Shown here one piece after another: positions 11,343-22,578 of a DNA stretch of 64,000 bases. Position numbers and translations under genes: made by a program. The notes below the pieces were generated by a model. The model saw only the letters and a program-made list of their open reading frames with translations, was not told the origin of the DNA and searched no databases. The DNA is from Heracleum sosnowskyi (Eukaryota > Streptophyta > Magnoliopsida > Apiales > Apiaceae): NCBI GenBank assembly GCA_030848705.1, contig CM061243.1, forward strand, positions 117,018,674-117,082,673, read 5' to 3'. The first letter of the stretch is position 1, and each line of letters starts with the position of its first letter.

Positions 11343-12449
11343 CTATATTTATAACTATTACCTTTTATACTATAAGTTATACAATAACTCTATATTAATG
11401 TAATTACTATCTTTCTTACTATTACAGTACTATTACGGATGTGTATTTCATCCGCTCGATCTCGATATGTTCCTCACCTCAATCGGGTCGGGAATTTGGG
11501 GAATTGTTCGAGTTCGAGCGGGAATGACCAGATATATATAGAAATAATTTGTAAACTTCTTTTCATTGAAACACAATAGTAATAAAACTCATGTTCGATT
11601 TGCCGTTGATACTACATAATTATACAAGTTATTTATTTATTAAATTTAACTTCTTTGATTTCACCAGGATTCGATTATCATAACTATTTAATTAAATAGT
11701 CTTTATTTATTATAGACTTTCATTTAAATTTCACATTGAATTCTATAAATCAACATATTTAAATTAATAATGTAATTATTATCTCTCTTACTATTACGGA
11801 TGTGTATTTCATCCGCTCGATCTCGATATGTTCCCCACCTCAATCGGGTCGGGAATTTGGGGAATTGTACGGGTTCGAGCGGGAATGGCAGATATATATA
11901 AATAATTTGGAAACTTTTTTTTATTAATTGAAACACAATAGTACTAAAACTCATGTTCAATTTGATGTTTCTACTACATAATTATACAAGTTATTTATTT
12001 ATTAAATTTAACTTTTTTGATTTCACCAGTATTCGAATATCATAACTATTTAATTAAATAGTCTTTATTTATTATAGACTTTTATTTAAATTTCGCATTG
12101 AATTCTACAAATCAACATATTTAAATTAATAATGTAATTACTATCTCCCTTACTATTACAGATGTGTATTTAATTTAATATAATTGATTTAATTTCAAAT
12201 TAACTATTATTAAATTAAAAATTAATCTCTTTACTAAAACTAGAAATCCCTATTAATGGTGTGGTATGTCATGGTATGTCACGTAGATATACTTAATTAG
12301 TTTTAAAAATAAGGAGAATCCCCTTCTTAATGGTATGGTATGCCATGTATACCGCGGTATACATATAATTATTAATTTACATTAGATATTGATTGGTCCC
12401 ACCACTTTATTTACTTTTTTTACTACTTAATTATTATTTTTTTACCTCC
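11343..12449. repeat. 361-bp tandem duplication and palindrome-bearing repeat fragments
   Basis: A unit containing GGATGTGTATTTCATCC and CACCTCAATCGGGTCGGGAA occurs at about 11437 and again at 11798, with a truncated third start near 12160 (period 361-362). Part of the same unit reappears at 20797 on the other side of the gypsy element. At 12235-12380 there is a repeat with GGTATGGTATGCCATG and the 20-bp perfect palindrome ATGTATACCGCGGTATACAT (12345-12364), also seen near 5031. No gene seen. Confidence 0.75.
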
Positions 12450-12454
12450 ATGCT

Positions 12455-13151
12455 TGTTGTGGAATAAAATCTGAGCTTACGAATTTAATGCGAGGGTTTA
12501 ATGAGCTTCGAGCTTTAATGGTTGCACTTGTGTTTCAAGACTAAATCGGTCCTCACAAGATGCCTACGTATCTCAATTCGTTATTGAGAATCAAGCCAAA
12601 AACGTAGTTCTTGGTGTTGCCCTCGGGGCTATGGCGGCAGGGGCACACCAAGGACGTAGTGACTTGTATGTCCTTATTCGAGGATGAAGTCTAAAACGTA
12701 GTTCTAGGGGTGCCTTTATGGCTTGTTGCGCCTTCGAGGCGTTGTGACGTATGGAGCTGTGCCCAAAACGTGACGTATGGCGCTGTGTCCAAAACGTAGT
12801 TCTGATTGTAGGATCAGGGTCCTTATATAGGCATCTAGAGCCTAGTATTTATGATATGTTTAGGAGTCTTAGCGAATAAGTCTCCTTTTTTATATTGTAT
12901 AAACATTGTATTTCTTACTGGAGAATTCGTTTCCTTGTTGATAAAGGCTATGACTCATTAATTGCCTTTAATTGGGATTCCGGATCCTTCTTTGATGAAT
13001 TTACCATATTTTGGACTCTTTTTATGAGTTGTATATTTTCCCTATTCATTAATTACGAAATTAATGAATAATTAGGGTGTCGGGCCTTAAATATCGGCCT
13101 TTCCATTGACTTGTCAATTATATTTCTATAATTACTTTTCTGACCATATCA
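12455..13151 (-). repeat. 3' LTR of gypsy element 2 (left copy)
   Basis: 697 bp, with plus-strand ends TGTTGTGGAA and GACCATATCA. It contains internal repeats of AAAACGTAGTTCT and GACGTATGG.GCTGTG that are absent from the 506-bp LTR of element 1. The purine tract on the minus strand (plus 13152-13164) adjoins its right edge. Confidence 0.95.
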
Positions 13152-13239
13152 TTTGCCCCCAACTTCTGGGAAAATCTCCTTGGGGTTTTCGTAGAAGTTA
13201 TAACGTGTTTTTCCTCAAAATTTTCCATTTTAAGGGCAT

Positions 13240-13640
13240 TTTCGACCTCAAATTAGGTCATTTTCGACCTCCTTTTTGACCAGGAAACAAGTCATTTTCG
13301 ACCTCAAATTCGACCAGGAAATAGGTCATTTTCGACCTGAAATTCGATCTGGATTTCGACCTCGACTGGAGTGAGGTCGAAGGTTTCGACCTCGATTTTT
13401 AAGTATTTTTCGACCTCGAGCCTTCGACCTCGATCCAGCCTTTTTTCGACCTTGATTGGTCCCAGGTCGATGGTTTCGACCTTGACTTCCCAGTCATTTT
13501 CGACCTCGGTCATTCGACCTCGATCCCTTATACTTTCGACCTCGATTTACAGGTCATTTTCGACCTGGATCATTCGACCTCGATTCCTCATACTTTCGAC
13601 CTCATTTTGCAGGTCATTTTCGACCTGGGTCATTCGACCT
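13240..13640. repeat. Irregular array of TCGACCT motifs
   Basis: About eighteen copies of TCGACCT (plus strand) at irregular 15-35-bp spacing, often as TTTTCGACCTCGAT, with some reverse-complement copies (AGGTCGA). It occupies the same place, between polypurine tract and antisense promoter, as the unrelated hairpin array in element 1. Reading frames through it on either strand are low-complexity artefacts. Confidence 0.85.
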
Positions 13641-13723
13641 CGTTCCAGCCTTGGGCCTTATTGGGCCTTTATTGTTTGGGCTTCGAATTTGCCTGAGACC
13701 CAAATTATTTGGGTTTTAATCTC

Positions 13724-13730
13724 TATAAAT
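13724..13730 (+). promoter_or_regulatory. TATA box of the collapsed antisense gene
   Basis: TATAAAT in CTCTATAAATC, about 195 bp upstream of the remnant ATG at 13918, matching the spacing in element 1. A CTATAGACGG motif follows (near 13760), as in element 1 near 2940. Confidence 0.5.
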
Positions 13731-13917
13731 CATAAATGGATTTATGGGCCTTAACTGGCTATAGACGGTTGCCCTTCCTTAACCGGTTGGGTTTCCAGTC
13801 ACTAGGCGATTCCTGGCGAGATTTTCTGTTGAATCTCATCGTTTTCTGGGTTTCTTACTTGACGTTTTGAAGAATTCTTTGAAGATTCTGGGCTTTCTTT
13901 GAAGATTCTGGGTTTAA

Positions 13918-14340
13918 AATGGCTGATCGCGCTTCCCAACGTCTATGATAATGCACTAGGATTTCATAGAAGTTATACCGGTCTTTTTCGAGACTTGGGG
14001 TCTTTTTATCCCTTACCTGGGACTTACTACCCTTTTTTGGGGATTTTAATATACACTAGTGTTTCACGAGTATCGTCTTGGTGTAAAGTGTGGAGCGACC
14101 TACACATTTACGACGATTTTGCCTTATTCGAGGCTAACTTGACATTTGCATAAGCCTTTTATGTCTTATACCGTCTTATTTTGGCTTCAAGCCTTTCATT
14201 GAGCATATCGAATTATGGGGTTTGGACTGAATGTCTTAGGTTTCTGGGGTTTCAACCCTTCATTTGCTTTCTAGGAAGCTCATGATTTCATCGAACCTTA
14301 TTTCTATTTGTCCTAGTAGTGAGTCCAATCAGGACACATT
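13918..14340 (+). pseudogene. Remnant of the antisense gene in gypsy element 2
   Basis: ATGGCTGAT at 13918 matches the Met-Ala-Asp start of the antisense gene in element 1 and sits at the right place and orientation. The frame stops after about nine codons. Only about 420 bp remain between this ATG and the integrase stop, compared with about 2.1 kb in element 1, so most of the gene has been deleted. Fragments such as PLPGTYYPF remain in another frame, but I cannot align them with confidence. Confidence 0.6.
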
Positions 14341-17300
14341 TTAAACATAATAGACTTTCAAATTTGAGGCATGCCAAGTCCTTGGCACCTCATGCCCTTC
14401 GAGGGTTTCTAGCTTGTACGAGCCTCGACCAAATACGTTCTTGACGCGATATGGTCCTTCCCAATTTGGGGCCAACTTGCCTTTTTGTCCAACTCCGGAT
14501 GCCTCAATCTTTCGGAGGACTAAATCTCCTTGTCGAAAGAATCACTCTTTAACCCTTAGGTTGTAATAGAAAGATGCTCATTTCAGATGCTGAACTATCT
14601 TGGCATTTGCCTCATCTCTAACTTCATCAATCAAATCTAAGGTCAGCCTCAAGCCTTCTTCATTTTTTTCTGGCTCATAAGCCTCAATTCTTGGAGACGT
14701 GTGAGTAATCTCCACTGGAACCACTGCCTCTGCCCCATATGCCAACAAAAAGGGGGTAGCTCCAGTGGTGACTTTGCAGGTAGTACGATATGCCCATAAT
14801 ATGGGGAACAATTCGTCCACCCAAGTGTTTCTGGAGCGTTCAACTCTTTTCTTCAGTCCATTTAGGATAATTCGATTTGCAACCTCAGCATGCCCATTTG
14901 CTTGAGGATGGGCGACAGAAGTGAAGCGCAACTTGATATCGTTCTCATCACAATATTTCTTAAACTCATCGTTGTTAAACTGAGTTCCATTGTCTGTGAC
15001 CAAGATACATGGAATCCCGTATCTGCATATCACATTTTCCCAGAAGAAATGCATTACTTGCTTGGTGGTTATCTTGGCTAATGGCTTAGCCTCAATCCAC
15101 TTGGTGAAGTAGTCGATTGCTACTATCAAGAACTTTCGTTTTGCACTTGCCATTGGGAAAGGTCCAAGTATATCCATTCCCCACATGGCAAATGGAATTG
15201 GTGAGTTTATGGATGTCAACAGCTCTGGTGGTTGCCTAACCACTAGTGCATGCTTCTGGCACCTTTCACATTTCTTCACGTAGCTTTTAGCATCTGCTAG
15301 CATGCTTGGCCAGTAGAAACCTAGACGAGTGATCTTATGGGCAAAGGCTTTGCCCCCCAAGTGCTGCCCACAAATTCCTTCATGTACTTCCTTCAGGGCC
15401 AATTCTGCCTCTTGAGGTCTCAAATATTTCAGATATGGAACGATGAAAGACTTCTTGTATAGGATTCCCTCAATCAGGGTATACCTTAGTCCTCTCACAT
15501 ACAGCTTTCGTGCTTCTGAAGTGTCGTTGGGTAACCACCCAGTTTCCAGATGAGCCTTGATGGGATCTATCCAACAACTAGCGACATCAATCGGTGCTAC
15601 CAACTTTCCGTTGATGCTTGGGGTCCTCAGGACTTAGAAGTATACACTCCTTGCATAGTTTTCAATTTCGGAAGAAGCAAATTTAGACAAGGCATCAGCC
15701 TTCATGTTTTCTTCCCTTGGAATGTGCTCTACATAGCATTCGTCGAACTGAGTCATGATGGCCTTGACAAGTTTCAAATACTTGGCCATGACTTCATCCT
15801 GGCCTCAAATTCCCCATTTACTTGGAAAACCACTAGCCTCGAATCTCCACATACTTTCAGAGTTTTAACTCTCAAGGCTCCAGCCAGCCCTAAGCCAGAT
15901 ATGAGAGCTTCATACTCAGCCTCATTGTTTGTCATTGGGAAGTCAAGTTTTAGTGCATACTCTATGAGGAATCCATCAGGACTTTGTAGCACAAAACCGG
16001 CTCCACTTGATTTTGTTTTTGATGCTCCATCAAAATAGAGCACCCAATATTCTTTGAAATCCATCTCTTGATCTTTCTCATCCTCCACTCTTACTTCCTG
16101 CCCCCCGACTTCTTGGTTGTCAATGGTACATTCAACCATGAAGTCAGCAAGTGCTTGAGCTTTTATGGCCGTTCGAGGCTTATACTTGATGTCGAATTCG
16201 CCCAATTCAGTGGCCCATTTGATCAACCTTCCACTAACTTGAGGGCTATGCAAGATGTTTCTTAGAGGTTGATCAGTCAAGACCTCTATCTTGTGAGCCT
16301 GGAAGTACGAGCGTAGCTTTCTTGAGGCCATTATCAAGGCTAAGGCAAACTTCTCAATCGTTGAGTAGTTTATTTCTGCCCAATGTAGAATCTTACTCAC
16401 ATGGTAGATGGGTTTCTGAACCTTCAATTCTTCTTTTACCAAAACGGCTCCAAGGGCTGTGCTAGAAACCACCAAGTACAAATAGAGAATTTCCCCTGGC
16501 TTGGGCTTTGACAACAGTGGTGCCTCAGCCATGTATTTCTTCAGGGCCTCAAAGGCCTCTTGGCTTTCAGTTGCCCATTCAAAGTTTTTCACATTCTTGA
16601 GTGCTTTGAAGAAAGATAAGCACTTCTCTCCTGATTTGGAGATAAATCTTCCCAACGCTGCCACTCTTCCTGTTAGTTTTTGGACATCTTTGACAGTCTT
16701 TGGTGGTTCCATGTCTAGAATTGCTTTGATTTTGTCGGGATTGACCTCAATTTCTATTTTGGAAACCATTAGGCCTAAAAACTTTCCCGAGCCTACACCA
16801 AAGGCACACTTAGCTGGATTCAGCATCATCTTGTGGTGCCTTAGCACTTCAAATGCCTCTCGGAGGTGCTCAATGTGATCGGCCTTGTCGAGGCTCTTGA
16901 CTAACATGTCATCTACGTAGACCTCCATGGTTTTTCCAATTAGGTGTCCAAAAATTTTGTTCACCAATCTTTGGTAGGTTGCCCCTACATTCTTAAGTCC
17001 AAATGCCATGACTAGATAACAGAAAACACCAAAGTCAGTGATGAATGATACCTTGGAGATGTCATCCTTGTGCATTTTGATTTGGTTGTATCCACTGAAG
17101 CCATCCATGAAGCTGAGCATCTCGTGTCCAGCTGTAGCATCTATTAATGCATCAATCCTTGGTAAGGGAAAACAATCCTTAGGACATGCATCATTCAAGT
17201 CAGTGAAGTCTACACACATCCTCCATTTTCCATTGGCCTTTTTGACCATTACGGGGTTAGCCAACCATTCCAGGAATTGTATCTCTTCAATGAATCCGGC

Positions 17301-17624
17301 CTCTAGAAGTTTTTCAACTTCTTGTTTAATGGCCTCTTGCCTTTCTGGAACAAAATTTCTCTTCTTTTGTTTCCCCGTCTTTCTTTCAGGATCCACATTC
17401 AACTTGTGAGTTATCAGTTGGGGATCAATCCCTGGCATGTCAGCCGCTGTCCAAGCAAAAACGTCATTGTTCTCTTGAAGAAAAGATATGAGTTTGCTTT
17501 TCAATGGCTTAGGTAGTAGTGCCCCGACATAAGTCACCTTCTCCGGTTCACCAGGGACTAAGGGAATTGGGATTAAATCCTCAGCTGGTTTCCCTCTTCG
17601 GTCCTCATTGTCGTCAGTATCCAT
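14341..17624 (-). pseudogene. Gypsy RT, RNase H and integrase (broken)
   Basis: RT-RNaseH frame 17624-15774: RT motifs WRMCVDFTDLNDACPKD, SFMDGFSGYNQIKM and VYVDDMLVKS, then the first RNase H-like domain (LTDQPLRNIL) and a second with YFDGASKTKSSGAG, NNEAEYEAL and GDSRLVVFQV. The frame changes near 15790, a stop sits at 15634-15636, and integrase continues from about 15603. Integrase shows the zinc region (HEGICGQHLGGK...CERCQKH) and core motifs GMDILGPFP, VTDNGTQF and HAEVANRIIL. Two stops near 14578 and 14545 interrupt its C-terminus, which runs to TAA at 14341-14343. The catalytic residues are still readable but no continuous Pol can be made from this copy. Confidence 0.93.
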
Positions 17625-20038
17625 GTCTTCAATTGGGAGAACTTGCCCCCGATTCCATCAGGCCTTAACGTGGCTACATAACAACTTCTAGCCATCTTTT
17701 GGTCTCCTCTTTCTTCACCAATCCCATTCCTCGTTGGGAACTTGATTTTCAGATGATAAGATGAGGCAACGGCCTTGAACGCATGAAGACCAGTCCTTCC
17801 CAGGATTGCATTGTAGGTTGAAGTTGCCTTTATAACTATGAAGTTCAGCATTTGAGTAGACGTATTCATCCCTTGCCCCATGGTCATTGGGAGTTGGATA
17901 GTACCTTCCACTTTTGATTCCACCCCCTTGAATCCGTATATGGGCATATTTGAGGGTGTTAACTGAGAATCAGTGTAACCCATCTTGATAAAAGCATCAT
18001 GGAACAAGATATCCACTGAGGCTCCATTGTCGACCAAAACTCTCTTGGTTTCAGAATTTCCTATCACAGGAACGATGAATAAAGGATCATCGTGGGGAAA
18101 ATTCACTCCCTCTAGGTCTGAATCATCAAAACCTATTGATACTTCGGTCCGGGCACGCTTCGGTGCTTCTCCAACCACGACCATTACTTCTCGAGCATAA
18201 GCTTTTCTTGAGTTTTGGGAGGACCCAACAGCAGTTGGCCCTCCGAATATCATGTTGATGACTGGCCCTCGGGGCTTAGGGTTACGATCTTGGGCGTTGT
18301 CCCTTCTGTCGTAATCCTTCCTTTCATAGTTTCCTCTTTGACTCCCTTGATTTCCATCCTTGGTGAATTTGCTGAGTTTTCCTCTTCGTATCAGAAATTC
18401 GATCTCATCTTTTAATTGCCTACAATCGTCGGTGTCGTGACCGACTTCTTTGTGGAACCGACAGAACTGATTTTGGTTCCGTTTGGACATGTCAGCCCTC
18501 ATTGGCTTCGGCCATTTGAGATCTCCATCCTTAGCTATCTCCATCAGAATTTGACTCCTGGGAGTGTTCAATCTTGCATACCCCATAAATTTTGGCCCAA
18601 AATTGTTTCTCTTGGGTGGAGAATCAGAGTCCTTTGACGTTCTGGGAAACTTTTCCTTGACGTCGTACTCCTGAGTTTCTTTTCTTTTCTTTGAGTTTCC
18701 ACTACCGCTAGCAGTGGGTTCATACTTTCTCATGCTTTCTTCAGCCTTGATATACTTTCCGGCTCTATCTTGGAGCTTCAGCATGCTCTCGGGTGGATGT
18801 TTAGCTAACGACCTTTTGAAGTGGTCATCAGTAGTTCCTTGTTGCAGGGCTATCATAGCCACTCTGTCCTCTAAGTCTGGGACTTTCAAAGCCTCCCGAG
18901 TGAATCGATTGATGTAGTCCCTTAGGGCTTCATTCTTTCCTTGCTGGATTGCCATGAGTGATGCAGAGCTTTTCTCATGCACCCTTCCACTAATGAATTG
19001 ATTGATAAAAGCTTTGCTTAGTTCCTTGAAAGACCCAATTGAGTTGGGAGGAAGACGGCTATACCAGCGTTGGGCCATGCCTGCCAAGGTTTGTGGAAAC
19101 GCCCTACACTTGACCGTATCGTTGGTTGGCTGCAACAGCAGTGCATTGGAGAAGGTCCTTACATGATTTACGGGATCTCCCGTTCCATCATAGGCTTTGA
19201 TCGAAGGCATCTTGAATTTTCTGGATATAGCCGTTTTCATGATGTCTTGAGTAAACGGTGGTGTAGGATCATCAGGATCTCCTAGGGGCAACAACATACT
19301 AGGATCACCTCTTGGGGCTTCGGCCCTCTTGGTTCTTCTTGTCGGTGGATCCAAGTTGATTATCGGGATCCCTTCAGTCGTTCGGCCTTGAGATTGAGCG
19401 GCCTCCTCCTCAGCAAGGAGTTTCTTGAGTCTTGCAATCTCTGCCTAATGGGCTGCAATTTTCTCCTTAGTAGTTTGGGGTTGATCCCGATTTGTCTGGG
19501 AAGAACGTCTCCTTCTTGGGGCGACATCCTCTCCAGTTGTATAACCCTCATCCTCGGTGTATGGGCCCGAGTAATCTTGAACGAAAGGGGTCTGGCGAGT
19601 TTGTTGATTTTGGGGTCCCAGACCTTGAATATAAGGGGGCACATATGCCTCATGGTAGATTGGATTAGTTCCACTACCGCCCGCCATGGGTCGAGGGGGC
19701 ATGCCATAGCTTGGCATCCCCAAAGTCTGATTCGCGTATTGAGGGAGATCAGTAGTATGGAGTTGAAGGCTTCTCGGTGCATTCATGATGAGTGGAGAAG
19801 TCGAGATTGGTTGCTGGTGAACGGTCTCTTGTGGATTAGATCCATGAATGACCATTTGCAGGGGATTCGTCCCTTCAACCGAAATTGGGATTTCCGGTCC
19901 TTGAGTGTTGGTGGGGATATTCGTCCCTTGAGTGCCAGTAGTTGGCGGTGGTTGATTTTCGTGAGTATCAGCCTCAGAGGTGACATGACGATCCTCAGGA
20001 GTTTGAGTATCTCGAGCTGTTCTTCGTGTGTTTACCAT
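17573..20038 (-). pseudogene. Gypsy gag-protease (one internal stop)
   Basis: The frame starts at ATG 20038 about 15 bp after the primer site, is interrupted by TAG at 19445-19447, and continues in the same frame from there through 19354 to a stop at 17573-17575. The N-terminal 197 residues are Pro/Gln/Thr-rich. The second part has the Gag core (MAQRWYSRLPPNSIGSFKEL), a variant zinc knuckle CRFHKEVGHDTDDC (C-x2-H-x4-H-x4-C) and a retropepsin site VLVDNGASVDILF with Asn in the usual D[ST]G position. The change to the RT frame coincides with a five-G homopolymer (plus 17646-17650), which suggests a slippage mutation more than a programmed frameshift. Confidence 0.9.
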
Positions 20039-20052
20039 GGTTGATGTTGTCG

Positions 20053-20069
20053 TCCCACAGACGGCGCCA
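20053..20069 (-). other. Primer binding site of gypsy element 2
   Basis: The minus strand reads TGGCGCCGTCTGTGGGA two bases inside the 5' LTR. The TGGCGCC start is standard for plant Ty3/gypsy elements and complements a tRNA 3' end. I have not assigned the tRNA. Confidence 0.8.
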
Positions 20070-20071
20070 AA

Positions 20072-20776
20072 TGTTGTGGAATAAAATCTGAGCTTACGAA
20101 TTTAATGCGAGGGGTTAATGAGCTTCGAGCTTTAATGGTTGAACTTGTGTTTTCGAGACTAAATCGGTCCTCACAAAATGCCTACGTATCTCAATTCGTT
20201 ATTGAGAATCAAGCCAAAAACGTAGTTCTTGGTGTTGCCCTCGGGGCTATGGCGGCAGGGGCACACCAAGGATGTAGTGAGTAGTGACTTGTATGTCCTT
20301 ATTCGAGGATGAAGTCTAAAACGTAGTTCTAGGGGTGCCTTTATGGCTTGTTGCGCCTTCGAGGCGTTGTGACGTATGGAGCTGTGCCCAAAACGTGACG
20401 TATGGAGCTGTGTCCAAAACGTAGTTCTGATTGTAGGATCAGGGTCCTTATATAGGCGTCTAGAGCCTAGTATTTATGGTATGTTTAGGAGTCTTAGCGA
20501 ATAAGTCTCCTTTTTTATATTCGATAAACATTGTATTTCTTGCTGGAGAATTCGTTTCCTTGTTGATAAAGGCTATGACTCATTAATTACCTTTAATTGG
20601 GATTCCGGATCCTTCTTTGATGAATTTACCATATTTTGGACTCTTTTTATGAGCTGTATATTTTCCCTATTCATTAATTACGAAATTAATGAATAATTAG
20701 GGTGTCGGACCTTAAATATCGGCCTTTCCATTGACTTGTCAATTATATTTCTATAATTACTTTTCTGACCATATCA
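20072..20776 (-). repeat. 5' LTR of gypsy element 2 (right copy)
   Basis: 705 bp. The TATA box on the minus strand is TATATAAG (plus 20447-20454). It is 8 bp longer than the left copy, mainly from a 7-bp duplication around GTAGTGAGTAGTGAC (near 20275). Confidence 0.95.
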
Positions 20777-20781
20777 ATGCT

Positions 20782-21393
20782 CAACCCAAATGTAACACCT
20801 CAATCGGGTCGGGAATTTGGGGAATTGTACGGGTTCGAGCGGGAATAGCAGATATATAGAAATAATTTGGAAACTTATTTTCATTGAAACTTATAATTAT
20901 GATAGTAATCATAATTATAATTATATCTTAATTATAATTATAATTAAGTTGTTCAATTTGTTGTTGCTAATACATAATTATACAAGTTATTTATTTATTA
21001 AATTTAACTTCTTTGATTTATCATAACTATTTAATAAAATAGTCTTTATTTATTTTAATGTTATAGGCTAGTATAAACTAAATAAATAAGGGTTTCGTCC
21101 CTGTCATCAATGTCCATAAAAATTTCAGCGAATAAATTTAACACGGAAAGTTAATATTAACGAGGGGATCGTGTCACTTTATTCGTGCTTAATTTTTAAC
21201 TTCAAAGTTTTCCCTAATCACGATCAAATGATTTATTACATTCGCATGTTATGGATCAACAAGTTTGTTATGGATTAACGTTGTATTTGTATTGTGTAAT
21301 AATTAAAAAATGTTTGGCGGCATCTTTCACTTTCACAAAGAAGCTAGCCCTAGGGGGTTCAGGTCATTGGCATAAGAATGGGACTGCAGGTGA
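20782..21393. other. Intergenic, with a third copy of the 361-bp repeat
   Basis: Positions 20797-20870 repeat the CACCTCAATCGGGTCGGGAA...CGGGAAT segment of 11343-12160. The rest is AT-rich with a palindromic AATTATAATTATAATT run around 20895-20945. No gene recognised. Confidence 0.6.
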
Positions 21394-21403
21394 TATGTTA
21401 ATG

Positions 21404-21946
21404 GGGTTAAATATCAAATTGGTGACCGTAGTGGAGGTCATATATCAATTTATTTATCAATTTTAACGAGGTCTCAATTAAATCACTTAAGTCATAATAA
21501 ATATCAAACAGATACCTCTAAATATGTGATCAAGAATTAAAATAATTTTTTTTTGAGTTCTATACAGTTTTATTCAATGCCATCATAACCAAATGAAAAG
21601 TTACGTATTCTAGTATTTTAGATAATATATTCAGATTTTTAAAATTATATTTAAATTATATTTTTGATTTTATAGTTATTTTCTTTGATTTAATTATAAA
21701 TAAATTTTAAAAAATCTAAATATATTATCTAAAATACTAGAGTTCATGACTTTTCATTTGGTTATAATGGCATTGAAGAAAAATATATAGAACTCAACAA
21801 AAATTTATTTTACTTCTCGATCACACATTTAGAGGTATCTGTTTGATATTTATTATGACTTAAGTGATTGAAATGAGATCCCGTTAAAATTAATGAAAAA
21901 ATTGATATATGACCTCTACTTCAGTGATCAATTTGATATTTAACCC
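21404..21946. mobile_element. Mutator-type MITE with 10-bp target duplication
   Basis: 543 bp. Starts GGGTTAAATATCAAATTGGT and ends in its reverse complement with a few mismatches. The terminal repeats extend for more than 200 bp, including CAAACAGATACCTCTAAAT and GTATTTTAGATAATATATT with their inverted partners, so almost the whole element folds. A perfect 10-bp duplication TATGTTAATG flanks it (21394-21403 and 21947-21956). Long terminal repeats with a 9-11-bp duplication indicate a Mutator-like origin. There is no coding capacity. Confidence 0.88.
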
Positions 21947-21956
21947 TATGTTAATG

Positions 21957-22332
21957 TTATGCCATGTGTTTGAACAATGTTACATCCCAGATAGTATTAT
22001 ATGGAGTGCAAGAATCTTAAACAATATTTTCGCATTTTTCCTATTACGACTACGTTAAATAATGAATTTTTCTGTTCACCCGTATACGGCCCCCATGACC
22101 TATTGGGTTTGTTAATATGTGTAATTTTGTTTACGTTGAATTTGATCCCGTTAACTATTGTACTCTCTTCGAAAAATAAAATGATTTCGGATGTAAGAAT
22201 TTATCTTATCGTAGTTGTACTCCATATGAATTGTATCCTAATTTAAGCAGAAAATGAACATAACATTATGACGGGAGAGAAGAGAGATGGATAGAGATGA
22301 TAGATAGAGAGGTATATATAGATCATAGAGAG
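21957..22332. other. Intergenic stretch
   Basis: AT-rich and non-repetitive, with a GA-rich tract (GGGAGAGAAGAGAGATGG, about 22273-22330) just before the Stowaway MITE. An 81-codon frame on the plus strand here has no recognisable features. I see no supported gene. Confidence 0.4.
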
Positions 22333-22334
22333 TA

Positions 22335-22576
22335 CTCCCTCCGTCCCGTTCAATTATTTATGTTTGAGTTTTTGGGTTGGGCACGGAAGTTAATGAATAT
22401 AAGTAAAACAAGAGAAAAAATAAGAAGAATGAGTCAAGTGGTAGGACCCGTCAATATTTAAGGTATAAAGTAAGTAAAATGGAGGAAAATAATGAAAGTA
22501 GTTAATTTTTATATTATAAAACTTTACTATTTTTGAAAAAATTTGGAAAGTAAAAAAATGGATGGGACGCAGGGAA
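22335..22576. mobile_element. Stowaway-type MITE (Tc1/mariner)
   Basis: 242 bp with terminal repeat CTCCCTCCGTCCC at the left and GGGACGCAGGGAA at the right (two mismatches), flanked by TA at 22333-22334 and 22577-22578. These termini and the TA duplication are diagnostic of plant Stowaway MITEs. The T/C-rich minus-strand frame over it is not a gene. Confidence 0.9.
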
Positions 22577-22578
22577 TA

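Larger units (their letters stand above)
12455..20776 (-). mobile_element. Complete Ty3/gypsy retrotransposon, Tat/Retand-like, non-autonomous
   Basis: 8,322 bp bounded by LTRs 12455-13151 and 20072-20776 and a perfect 5-bp target duplication ATGCT (12450-12454 and 20777-20781). Minus-strand order: 5' LTR, primer site, gag-protease, RT-RNaseH, integrase, remnant antisense gene (plus strand), tandem array, polypurine tract, 3' LTR. By eye the LTRs differ by roughly 15 substitutions over about 697 aligned bases plus one 7-bp and one 1-bp length difference, about 2%. Every coding block carries disabling changes. Confidence 0.97.

Noticed and set aside
17573..17660. Programmed frameshift between gag-protease and RT in gypsy element 2
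   Set aside because: The switch falls at a five-G run in a copy with several other lesions. A slippage mutation is the simpler reading.
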